64,000 nt of DNA, from contig CAYPLH010000004.1 in NCBI GenBank assembly GCA_964411505.1, forward strand, positions 1-64,000, in the 5' to 3' direction. This document shows, piece after piece, positions 55,928 to 64,000 of the stretch. Each line of letters starts with the position of its first letter. Position 1 is the first letter of the stretch. Below the pieces are notes generated by a model, which worked only from the letters and a program-made list of their open reading frames with translations, was not told where the DNA came from and ran no database searches. A program made the translations under genes and the position numbers. This DNA comes from CAYPLH01 sp964411505. GTDB taxonomy: Bacteria > Bacillota > Clostridia > CAYPLH01 > DUMO01.

Positions 55928-56209
55928 ATACCCCATTTTATATCTGTTTTAATACTTACAGGTATGATACTCCAGATATTGAATTCTAGGGTAGGTTTGT
56001 ATGGAACCATTAATCAGCTCGTTTTTTGAAATTACCCAGCAGATATTATTGCTAATCCAAATTCGTTAATGCATATTTTTGTTTTGTCTGGAATATGGCA
56101 GAATGCAGGATGGTAATCAATAAAATATATGGCTTTATTAACAACAACAGGTTATAAGTCGTATGAAGCCGCAAAAATATATGGTGGCTACTCGGCTATA
56201 ATGGGTTAA
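55928..56209 (+). pseudogene. Fragment of an LplB-type sugar ABC permease gene
   Basis: One frame from 55928 to 56209 translates into a recognisable piece of an LplB-type permease, interrupted by two in-frame stops (56027 and 56114): YGTINQL, then NPNSLMHIFVLSGIWQNAGW, stop, SIKYMALL, and SYEAAKIYGGYS, which is the start of the EAA loop (normally YEAAKIDGA). The rest of the gene is missing. An inverted repeat at 55879-55935 (tggggtacgtt / aacgtacatacccc) just before it may be the terminator of the solute-binding gene. The remainder of this 462-bp gap shows nothing else. Confidence 0.8.
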
Positions 56210-56242
56210 TAAAAAAAATATTTAGAAAGGAGTTGTTGTCAA

Positions 56243-59200
56243 GTGAAAAAGATATTGTTATGTTTTTTAATATTATGTATGTTGATAACAAATGTTTTTC
56301 TACTGAGAATACCATTATTCACAGCTACAGTTCTAGCTGCAGACGTAAGCTTTAGTCCAGTTGTGGATACATATGTACAATCTACAGATGATTCTGATAA
56401 TCCTCCTAATCATTCTGCGGAAGTTTTAATTAGATTGAGGAATGCCCCTCCGCAGAATCCAACTGGATTTTTAGCGGAATCATTCCTCAGATTCGAAGTA
56501 ACAGGCTTAGGTGATGAAGATGCAGTTAAGAGTGCAGAAATAATACTGTATTGTACATCAGTGTCTGGCACAAATGGTAAAACCTATTTGTACGGAATAG
56601 AAGATGAATGGGAAAGCGGAACAATCAGTTGGAATAATAGGCCGAACTCAGCTAATGGTGTTTTAATTGCTGAGGTAAATAATGATGAGTCAATATCAGC
56701 AGGACAAACAATAATATTTGACGTATCTTCGTATATAACAGACAATGGTACTTACTCATTCTTACTTAGGACAGAAAATGGTCCGGTAATTACTATTGCA
56801 TCTTCTGAAAATGCACATGCTGATTGGAGGCCTATAATGAGAATTAATTACACAGAAGCAGGGTCACCCGGAGATTCGGAACCGCTTTATCCTGTACATA
56901 ATCCTTTTAGACCCTTACCAGAAGGAATTGACCCTCAAAATGAATATGCAAGGTATGGATACCTTGATGTAACTCTTTACGGAGCTGATCCTACGGGTAC
57001 AAGAGATTCAACTGTTGAATTACAGAATGCGATTGATGCTGCGTATGAAAACAAAATGGTGGTATTTTTCCCGTCAGGTACCTATTTGATATCCGATACA
57101 TTAAAAATGATGAGAGTAATGGATCCGGATGGCTTCAGAACAAGAAAGGGGCATGTGTTGGAAGGATCAATGGTAGGTCCGCGACCGATTATTAAACTGA
57201 GGGATAATTCACCCGGGTTTAATGATCCCTCTGTAGAACATACAGAACCTTACGCACCAACAACAACTAAGGCAGTACTTCACTTCTGGACTGCGAAAAA
57301 TGCGTCAAATCCCAATCCTGAGAATGAAGATGGCTCGAACGATTATAATCAAGTAATCAGGGGCATAGACATTGATCTTGGAAATGGTAATTCCGGAGCT
57401 GTAGCTGTAAGACATAGAGGAGCCGAAGGAACAAATATGCAGGATGTAAAGATTAATGCAACAGGAGCATTTGCAGGCATATACAGTCTTATAGGAAGTG
57501 GAGGCAGTATAGTTAATGTAGAGATCATTGGAGGTAAATATGGTATCTACGCAACTCATACGCAACCGATGCCGACTGTTGTAGGTATCAAGATGTTGGG
57601 ACAGACAGATAAAGCAATATATTATAGAGGGATGACACCACTAAACATAGTAGGTTTTGAAATACAAAAAAGCAAAGGACCTATAGCATATGTTTTTAAG
57701 GATCCAAAATCTCAAGAATCATTCGGTAATATAGCCCTGATTGATGGAAAAATTGAGTTAATCGATGGGGATGAGAATGATGCAATCATAGAAAATACTG
57801 ATCGGATGGTGTATTTGAAAAATGTTTATGTGAAGAATGCGGGAAAAATCGTAACTAGCACCTTTGATAATTCATCATTAACAGTAGACAATCATGCTGT
57901 GTGGAATAAGGTGGAAGAGTACGCATATAGCAAAGATAACTTCCCGGACAATAGCAAAATTATATATGGAGAGTATAAAAACGAACCGTATGTTAGTTTA
58001 GTCAACGGATCTGAGAAACCACCTTCGGATTTGATATCAAGACATATGTGGGATAAGAGTTATTGGTCATTTGAAGAAGAAGGTGTTATCAATGTGGAAG
58101 ACTTCGGGGCTAAAGGAGATGGTGTGACAGATGACACACAGGCCATTCGTAATGCGATTGCAGCGGGAGACAAAGTATTCATACCTCGGGGCAATTATAA
58201 AGTTTCCGGAACCATAAAGCTGAACGAGCATACCAAGCTATTTGGGATTGCAAGACATTTGACTTCACTGGAACCCCTAGGTTGGTCTGCAGAGGAGAAT
58301 ACTCCGATCATAGAAAGTGCGGACTCTAAAGACTCGACAAATGTACTGGCTAATATGAAGATTGAGCTTTACCGCACAAGAGATAAAATATATGCCATAA
58401 AATGGATGGCGGGTAGAAACTCTATTGTAAACAGTGTGTGGATATGCTGGGACTTTGACCCTAATTCAACTTCGCCTAATGTTCTACAAAGAGTGATTAT
58501 AACAGGAAATGGTGGAGGAAGGTGGTACAATCATACAAGTGAGATTGGCTGGAACACTAACCCAGAGGGACACAGAAGCGTTTTGATAGATGGAACCACC
58601 GAACCGTTAACCTTCTATATGTTTCATAATCAACACATCAAATCTGATAGTATTAGTGAAGTAAAAAATGCTTCTAATGTAACTTTTTATGGGGTGAAAA
58701 CAGAAACTCAAACCACAGGGGATCCACATAATAAGAATAACCCAAACTCACCATGGCCATTATCTTTGAAAATATCAAATTCATCAAATATTCAGATATT
58801 TGGTTATTCAGGTTTAGGGCAGGCAAAAGAAGACAGGGGATTATTTGAGATTTTTGATTCTGTAAATGTAACAGTTGCTAATATGGCTCGTTGGGGCCCC
58901 ACCCAATATGAATTAGATGAATGGTATTATATAAAAGTTTCTAAAAATGGTGTAACAAAAGGAATACATGCTAACACACCAGTAAATCTTATGAAGATTG
59001 GTGAGGAAATTTGGGAAATAGCGCCGGACACCGAACCTCCTGTCTTTGTAAGCGGCAGCCTTACAGCATCTAATGTAACACAGAGTTCACTTACCCTTAA
59101 CTGGCCTGTAGCAATAGATAATGTTGGAACAACTGGCTATGAGGTTTATATGAATGATTTGCTTTACACAACTGTGACAGGAAGTGTACTCAGTGCTGAT

Positions 59201-61885
59201 ATAACGGGGCTAGCTGCGGGAACAACTTATAGTTTTAAGGTTAAAGCAGGGGATGCTGCAGGAAACTTTACGGACACCGGACTTAACGGGAATTTTAAGG
59301 CTGCGGATAAAATAGATTCATACCTTGATTATGGATTAGTAGATGTCACAGAGGCACCCTATTCAGCTGACCCAACCGGAATAATAGATTCAACATTTGC
59401 TTTGCAAAGTGCGATAACATACGCAGCTGATCATGGTTTGGCTGTATTTATACCTTTGGGAACCTATCTTATATCGGATACACTGGAGGCAGATCAAATA
59501 ACAAAAGCATATGGAGATATAAAACCCAACAAACCTTGTATTATTATTGGAGGTGGAAATGGAGAGATACAGCCCAAAATTGTTCTTGCCCCGAACTCGA
59601 ATGGTTTTCAAAATCCAAATGCACCTAAGAATGTAATCTATATCTGGACCCATGGAGCGGATGTATTTGAAAATCCACAGCCGAATATTAATACTAACCA
59701 GATTATCCGAAATATAGATATTGAAATTGGAGAAGGTAATCCGGGAGCTATTGGCATTCACCATGATGGTGCGCAAGGATCTGGTATTGAGAATGTAACA
59801 GTATATGCAGGCGATGGATATGCTGGAATTTTTGGGCTTCAAGCTGGAGGCGGGGGTACACACAATGTAACCGTATATGGGGGAATGTATGGTCTAGATG
59901 CATCATCAAGTTTAGCTACAGCAGCCACAGTCAGCGGGTCAACCTTTATTGGACAAAGGAAGAGCGCTGTTATATATAATGGGTTGGAGACAATGAGTCT
60001 GGTTGGAGCAGACATTGTAGTACCGGAAGGAGCAACGGGTCCAGCAATATGTCTTGCAGGAACAGATGCCACTCGGGGTACTATGAGTATTGCGGATACA
60101 AAGATTGTTTTTGAAAAACAAGAAGAAACTAATACTGCCATAGGAGGCAATCGGAGCGTATACCTGAAGGATGTTTGGGTTCAAGGTGCAAATATAATTG
60201 TACAGACCTCAGATGGTGGAAGCTTGGATGGTTTAATAAGTGGATGGAGGCAGGTCCTTGAATATACTCACAATGTACAGCCACATAAAATCTCAAATTG
60301 GGACAGGGCACAGTTTAAACATACTTCATATATTGATGGACAACCCACAATTTCGGATGTAGTTGTTCTTGGAAGGGATGAGGAACCTCCTCCATCAGAT
60401 TTGCAGTCAAGGCATATCTGGTACTGTAGTGATTTGGAATTGGCTACAGCTGCAAATATCAGGAAAGCCCCATACAACGCGGTAGGAAGTGTGGGTGTGG
60501 ATGATTATGAGGCACTACAAAGTGCGATTGATGAGAATGAGATTGTTTTCATTCCTAAAGGTGTTTTTTATACATCTAAAACATTAAAGCTTCGACCGGA
60601 TACCAAACTAATTGGAATAGGTCAGATATCGTCAATTCAAGCGCTGAAAACGGATGGAGGAGATTTTTGTGATGAATCAAATCTGCAGCCCCTTATCCTT
60701 TCAGCTGATGATGCAAATGCTGAGACTGTAGTGGCTTATCTTACTCTTGGCGCTGATGTTACGACTAAGCCTAATAACTCAGCCATAATTCACTGGAGAT
60801 CAGGTCGTAATTCGGTGATTCGTACAGTTAATATTATTAGACCAATTAAAACAGTAGCACCTATACTTGCTACAGGTAATGGGGGAGGACGCTGGTATAG
60901 CCTTAAGCTAATAAATCGGACACACATTGAAGGAACACATGAGCCTTTGCGAATGTATCAAGCTAATCCGGAAAAAGGATTAGGTCAGGCTGGAATCGGA
61001 GGAGTTGGTGAAGCTGATTATCCGCCACATATAACAATAAAGGACGCATCTAATGTAACCATTTATGGGTTAAAAGAAGAGGGAATTAATTCTCTATATG
61101 TTTCAGATTCAGATTTTATCAATATCTTTGGTTATGGTGGGGTTGCAACTGCACTTGAAGGAACATCACTCTTTAATATTGAACGCACACCAAATTTTAG
61201 GCTGGTGGGTCTCATGGATCGGGGAGGGAAACTAGGCACCGATCCAAATAAGTGGTTTATGGTTACTGAAACTACAGTGGACGGCCAAGTTATTCAGACA
61301 GAACCATTGGAGCGTATTACCCTTTATAAGAGGGGATATGTGATAGAAGGTATAAGCCCATTATCTGATATCACAGTCAATCAGTGGATAAATCCGGAGG
61401 AAATATCTCTTCCTTCTGTAGTAACTGCCATATACAGCAATGGCACAATGGTACAAAAGAATGTCGTATGGAATACTAAAAACCTTAATACAAAAGTAGC
61501 AGGAATATATGAACTTGAGGGTACTGTTGAAAGTACAACGCTTAAGGCATTCGTGAAAGTTGTTGTACAGGAATTGAAGGCATTTGTTATCAGCAACACA
61601 TCAATTGATAGAGAAAACGGAGGTATATACGCTCAGGCTACTGTTACTCCGTCCACAGCATTAAGTTCTGGAGAAGCTGTTGTAATATTCAAACTGGAAG
61701 ATGGAGATACAGTTCTGAATATGATAGCAGTAAAAAGTTATATTGATGCTGCAGAGACATTTACCGGGAAATTCTTTGAGTATTCTGGAGGAGAGTACAC
61801 TGTAAAAGTTTATGTATGGGATAAGCTTGATAACTGCGAGAATAGTGTTGGTGAGAATTTGGCGGAACCTGTAGTGATCAGATAA
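56243..61885 (+). CDS. Giant secreted beta-helix protein with two tandem GH55/pectate-lyase-like modules
   Basis: 1880 aa. GTG start after AAAGGAG. Signal peptide to about 33 (ATVLAADVS), then a DNRLRE/CBM96-like domain (about 34-208, SFLRFEVTGLG, WNNRP). Four beta-helix starts of the Pectate_lyase_3 type follow at about 250 (YGADPTGTRDST), 617 (FGAKGDGVTDDTQAIRNAI), 1042 (YSADPTGIIDST) and 1416 (VDDYEALQSAIDENEIVFIPKG). They form two copies of a two-helix module (about 235-920 and 1030-1690), linked by a fibronectin III domain (about 935-1015). A Big_4-like domain (about 1715-1770) and a beta-rich tail end the protein. No dockerin is seen. The GH55 family has two tandem beta-helices, so a beta-1,3-glucanase or a pectin-active enzyme is possible. 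Confidence 0.88.
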   Translation: MKKILLCFLILCMLITNVFLLRIPLFTATVLAADVSFSPVVDTYVQSTDDSDNPPNHSAEVLIRLRNAPPQNPTGFLAESFLRFEVTGLGDEDAVKSAEIILYCTSVSGTNGKTYLYGIEDEWESGTISWNNRPNSANGVLIAEVNNDESISAGQTIIFDVSSYITDNGTYSFLLRTENGPVITIASSENAHADWRPIMRINYTEAGSPGDSEPLYPVHNPFRPLPEGIDPQNEYARYGYLDVTLYGADPTGTRDSTVELQNAIDAAYENKMVVFFPSGTYLISDTLKMMRVMDPDGFRTRKGHVLEGSMVGPRPIIKLRDNSPGFNDPSVEHTEPYAPTTTKAVLHFWTAKNASNPNPENEDGSNDYNQVIRGIDIDLGNGNSGAVAVRHRGAEGTNMQDVKINATGAFAGIYSLIGSGGSIVNVEIIGGKYGIYATHTQPMPTVVGIKMLGQTDKAIYYRGMTPLNIVGFEIQKSKGPIAYVFKDPKSQESFGNIALIDGKIELIDGDENDAIIENTDRMVYLKNVYVKNAGKIVTSTFDNSSLTVDNHAVWNKVEEYAYSKDNFPDNSKIIYGEYKNEPYVSLVNGSEKPPSDLISRHMWDKSYWSFEEEGVINVEDFGAKGDGVTDDTQAIRNAIAAGDKVFIPRGNYKVSGTIKLNEHTKLFGIARHLTSLEPLGWSAEENTPIIESADSKDSTNVLANMKIELYRTRDKIYAIKWMAGRNSIVNSVWICWDFDPNSTSPNVLQRVIITGNGGGRWYNHTSEIGWNTNPEGHRSVLIDGTTEPLTFYMFHNQHIKSDSISEVKNASNVTFYGVKTETQTTGDPHNKNNPNSPWPLSLKISNSSNIQIFGYSGLGQAKEDRGLFEIFDSVNVTVANMARWGPTQYELDEWYYIKVSKNGVTKGIHANTPVNLMKIGEEIWEIAPDTEPPVFVSGSLTASNVTQSSLTLNWPVAIDNVGTTGYEVYMNDLLYTTVTGSVLSADITGLAAGTTYSFKVKAGDAAGNFTDTGLNGNFKAADKIDSYLDYGLVDVTEAPYSADPTGIIDSTFALQSAITYAADHGLAVFIPLGTYLISDTLEADQITKAYGDIKPNKPCIIIGGGNGEIQPKIVLAPNSNGFQNPNAPKNVIYIWTHGADVFENPQPNINTNQIIRNIDIEIGEGNPGAIGIHHDGAQGSGIENVTVYAGDGYAGIFGLQAGGGGTHNVTVYGGMYGLDASSSLATAATVSGSTFIGQRKSAVIYNGLETMSLVGADIVVPEGATGPAICLAGTDATRGTMSIADTKIVFEKQEETNTAIGGNRSVYLKDVWVQGANIIVQTSDGGSLDGLISGWRQVLEYTHNVQPHKISNWDRAQFKHTSYIDGQPTISDVVVLGRDEEPPPSDLQSRHIWYCSDLELATAANIRKAPYNAVGSVGVDDYEALQSAIDENEIVFIPKGVFYTSKTLKLRPDTKLIGIGQISSIQALKTDGGDFCDESNLQPLILSADDANAETVVAYLTLGADVTTKPNNSAIIHWRSGRNSVIRTVNIIRPIKTVAPILATGNGGGRWYSLKLINRTHIEGTHEPLRMYQANPEKGLGQAGIGGVGEADYPPHITIKDASNVTIYGLKEEGINSLYVSDSDFINIFGYGGVATALEGTSLFNIERTPNFRLVGLMDRGGKLGTDPNKWFMVTETTVDGQVIQTEPLERITLYKRGYVIEGISPLSDITVNQWINPEEISLPSVVTAIYSNGTMVQKNVVWNTKNLNTKVAGIYELEGTVESTTLKAFVKVVVQELKAFVISNTSIDRENGGIYAQATVTPSTALSSGEAVVIFKLEDGDTVLNMIAVKSYIDAAETFTGKFFEYSGGEYTVKVYVWDKLDNCENSVGENLAEPVVIR

Positions 61886-61903
61886 GTGTGAGGTTATAAA
61901 CAC

Positions 61904-61938
61904 AGGCTCGTATCATACTGTATGTAGTATACGAGCCT
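61904..61938 (+). terminator. Hairpin after the giant beta-helix gene
   Basis: Perfect 10-bp stem aggctcgtat/atacgagcct (61904-61913, 61929-61938) enclosing a further small palindrome. It is followed by an A-rich stretch instead of T, so termination is likely but not certain. Confidence 0.5.
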
Positions 61939-62012
61939 TAAAAAGCATATGAATTATGGAGGAATAAGTGGGATCAACTTAGTTGGAACAGTGAAAAGGT
62001 AGGAAGGTGATT

Positions 62013-63035
62013 ATGAAATATAAAGCATATATTGGGACTTATTCAATACGTAAAAGCAGGGGTATATATATAGCAGATACTGATAGTAAAACTGGAGATA
62101 TGCATATATTTGATTCATATAATGCCTTTAATCCTTCATACCTAGCTATTTCCAAAGACTGTAATTATCTGTTTAGCGTTCTGGAAACAAAGGAAATTGA
62201 TGGTCACTACGGAGGTGCTGTGATCTCGTTTTCAATCAACCAGGACGCTACTTTAAATCTTGTATCAAAAGCATATACCTTAGGAACAGATCCCTGTCAT
62301 CTTACAACAGATAAAAAGGATACATTTTTATATGTAGCAAATTACAGTGATGGAAAACTGACAGTATTACCTTTGAACAATGGTGCAATTATTAATGAGC
62401 CTTTAGTAATAGAACATTGGAATAGTGACCTTGTAAATAATCGTCTGAAGAATTCTCATGCTCATTGCACTATGTTTGATAGGAATGGAAGACTTTGCAT
62501 GGTTGATCTAGGCTTAGATAAAGCAATATTTTACAATGTAGAAAATAACATACTCATTGAAGAATGTGCTTTAGTAACAAAGCTAGGGTCAGGTCCTAGG
62601 CATGTGGTGTTTTCTAGTAATGGATGTTTTGCATGGATTGTATGCGAGCATTCTAATGAGATCTATACTTTTGATTTAATAAGCATGCAAAGAATTGGGA
62701 TATACACAACATTGCCAGGCGATTTCAAAGGTAGTAATACATGTGCAGCGATTAAGATTTCACCGTGTGGAGAGTTTATCTATGCCTCAAATAGAGGACA
62801 CAATAGCATAGCAGTGTTTCAGATTGAAAAGAATGGCAAACTGAAACTTGTAGGAAATTATTTTTCAAGAGGCAAAACTCCACGTGATTTCGCTTTTTCA
62901 CCTAATGGAAAGTTTCTATATATTGCCAATCAAAATTCTGATAGTATTGAAGTTTTTTTAGTGCGGGCTGGACGACTTGAATATACCGGGCAAAGTATAA
63001 GTGTGCCTGCACCTTGCTGCATAATTTTCAGGTAG
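62013..63035 (+). CDS. Lactonase-family beta-propeller protein
   Basis: 340 aa from ATG 62013, seven bases after AGGAAGG (a GTG six bases earlier is possible). Seven-bladed propeller of the 6-phosphogluconolactonase (Pgl/YkgB) or cycloisomerase 2 group: YIGTYSIRKSRGIYIADTD, GTDPCHLTTDKKDTFLYVANY, GSGPRHVVFSSNG and GKTPRDFAFSPNGKFLYIANQ. No signal peptide, so it should act in the cytoplasm, probably opening a sugar lactone formed by oxidation of an imported sugar. It fits with the SDR and dehydratase genes upstream. Confidence 0.92.
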   Translation: MKYKAYIGTYSIRKSRGIYIADTDSKTGDMHIFDSYNAFNPSYLAISKDCNYLFSVLETKEIDGHYGGAVISFSINQDATLNLVSKAYTLGTDPCHLTTDKKDTFLYVANYSDGKLTVLPLNNGAIINEPLVIEHWNSDLVNNRLKNSHAHCTMFDRNGRLCMVDLGLDKAIFYNVENNILIEECALVTKLGSGPRHVVFSSNGCFAWIVCEHSNEIYTFDLISMQRIGIYTTLPGDFKGSNTCAAIKISPCGEFIYASNRGHNSIAVFQIEKNGKLKLVGNYFSRGKTPRDFAFSPNGKFLYIANQNSDSIEVFLVRAGRLEYTGQSISVPAPCCIIFR

Positions 63036-63362
63036 AGTTTTTAATTCTAGTTTGGCACTTGAAAAGTAAAACTTTTTTATAGTTTATATTTTAAACAGGA
63101 AATATTCCATGTTACAGGTTAAAATCAACTTTGTGTACTGAAAAATTTTAGGTATAATCCATATCATAGATACATAAATAAATTCTCATTAAATGCTTTA
63201 GTATTGTTACACAGTAAACATGCAAAGGAGCAATTTATTTGATGTTGTTTAGCTAATAATTCATTCAAATTATATATACAGTAAGTATATATTGTAGTAC
63301 AAATAAGTATAGGAGATATAATAAACCTATTTACAGACATTGGTTTATTATGAATTTATTAA
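63036..63362. other. AT-rich intergenic region before the last gene
   Basis: 327 bp. An AAAGGAG at 63224 precedes only a five-codon frame, and AGGAG at 63311 is about 50 bases from the next gene start. I see no clear promoter, terminator or repeat. Confidence 0.4.
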
Positions 63363-64000
63363 ATGAAAAATCTTAGTACTCTACAAATGCCCATGAAAAT
63401 TAAAGAAGGTAACACCGCATTAATTCGTTGGCAGAATAAACCTGTAATAAAATCTATTTTATTAGATGACTTTAAGGATTTTTCCCGGTGGACACATAGA
63501 GGTTTTGGGAAGATAATGTTTACAGAAGAAAGGAGTCTTACAGGAAAAAAAGCACTTCGATTGCTATCGCCTACAAAAGGTGATATGAAAATACATATGT
63601 CTAAACGACAGTTTGGAGTTGCATCGGCTCAATTAAATATTGGCAGTTCAGACTGGTCTTCATACAACAGGCTTTCATTTTGGGTTTATCCAGTGCTCCC
63701 GGGTTTTCGTGTAATAAGTATGAAATTTCAATTGCATTATGATGGAAAGCCTATTCCGGCTGAAGGAGTAAATTACCAGCAATTAAAAAAAGAAATATGG
63801 AATCATGTTGTTTGGGAAATACCTCACATTAATAGAGATAAAATTACTGCTGTTGAATTTATATATTTGCTTACAGGCAATGAACCTGAGGCGGCTAATG
63901 AAGTTTGCTTTGATATTGATTCTATAGAACTACAGAGAGTTGAAACAGATAAATTTGAAGGCTGGAATATAGCCTCCGGCAGAATAGCTTTTAGTCATAC
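63363..64000 (+). CDS. Partial gene, probable carbohydrate-active protein with N-terminal beta-sandwich
   Basis: Open from ATG 63363 to the window end (212 codons, cut off). An in-frame stop directly precedes the ATG, so this or ATG 63387/63393 must be the start; no good ribosome site is seen. The translated part is a beta-sandwich of the CBM/CIA30-like kind: LLDDFKDFSRWTHRGFG, GKKALRLLSPTKGDMK, YNRLSFWVYPVLPGF, IWNHVVWEIPHINRDKI, VEFIYLLTGNEPEAANEV and CFDIDSIELQRVE. No signal peptide. Such modules often precede glycosidase domains, but the catalytic part lies beyond the window. Confidence 0.7.
   Translation, partial: MKNLSTLQMPMKIKEGNTALIRWQNKPVIKSILLDDFKDFSRWTHRGFGKIMFTEERSLTGKKALRLLSPTKGDMKIHMSKRQFGVASAQLNIGSSDWSSYNRLSFWVYPVLPGFRVISMKFQLHYDGKPIPAEGVNYQQLKKEIWNHVVWEIPHINRDKITAVEFIYLLTGNEPEAANEVCFDIDSIELQRVETDKFEGWNIASGRIAFSH

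Overview
The window looks like chromosome of a low-GC, anaerobic, spore-forming clostridium that degrades plant or microbial polysaccharides. Genus is an inference; the cellulolytic Ruminiclostridium, Acetivibrio and Pseudobacteroides group fits best. The grounds are AT-rich intergenic DNA with AGGAGG-type ribosome sites, a CIRCE-controlled groESL, a sporulation protein (YunB), a CdaA-CdaR-GlmM operon, radical-SAM and corrinoid proteins, and a long locus of secreted beta-helix proteins and sugar ABC transporters.

Positions 1-33,000 are mostly core genome. They hold a tRNA-Leu with a decayed tRNA-Leu 5' half beside it, a UvrD-like helicase, a MEMO-AMMECR1 fusion with its radical SAM partner, cdaA-cdaR-glmM (c-di-AMP and wall precursor), a DUF1835/DUF3658 gene, a lipoprotein hydrolase, hisIE, groES-groEL, uvrC, a corrinoid protein with a PocR/AraC regulator, engB, a MoxR-DUF58-DUF4129 operon, a homocysteine-biosynthesis trio (DUF39, NIL-ferredoxin, UPF0280), a class A PBP, yunB, a bactofilin and an M23 peptidase. 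Small repeats lie between these genes: a five-hairpin array (7453-7602), a hairpin-rich repeat family (15.1, 15.3, 17.4 and 30.4 kb), and a complete 252-bp MITE with 20-bp terminal inverted repeats and an 8-bp target duplication (20667-20934).

Positions 34,100-37,350 are mobile DNA. A probable 3' scrap of a group II intron abuts an intact 3131-bp IS66-type element with inverted ends and an 8-bp target duplication. Its tnpC is present, but the usual tnpA/tnpB positions are taken by a DruA-like (DUF4338) gene and an unrecognised 161-aa gene, coupled by overlapping starts and stops. The MITE ends resemble the ends of this IS and the duplication length is the same, so an IS66-type transposase probably moved the MITE.

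Positions 37,400-64,000 form a carbohydrate island, nearly all on the + strand: a membrane-anchored AraC-type sensor-regulator, an SDR oxidoreductase, a RspA/ManD-like dehydratase, a 977-aa solute-binding fusion with two permeases, an NHL-TPR-Yip1 membrane protein, a DUF5696 protein, a second permease pair, a lipoprotein solute-binding protein, a decayed third permease gene, an 1880-aa secreted protein made of two tandem copies of a double beta-helix (GH55-like) module, a beta-propeller lactonase and the start of another carbohydrate-related gene. No ABC ATPase is encoded here, so the transporters probably share one encoded elsewhere. The likely scheme is extracellular sensing and cleavage of a glycan, oligosaccharide import, then oxidation and dehydration of acid-sugar products.
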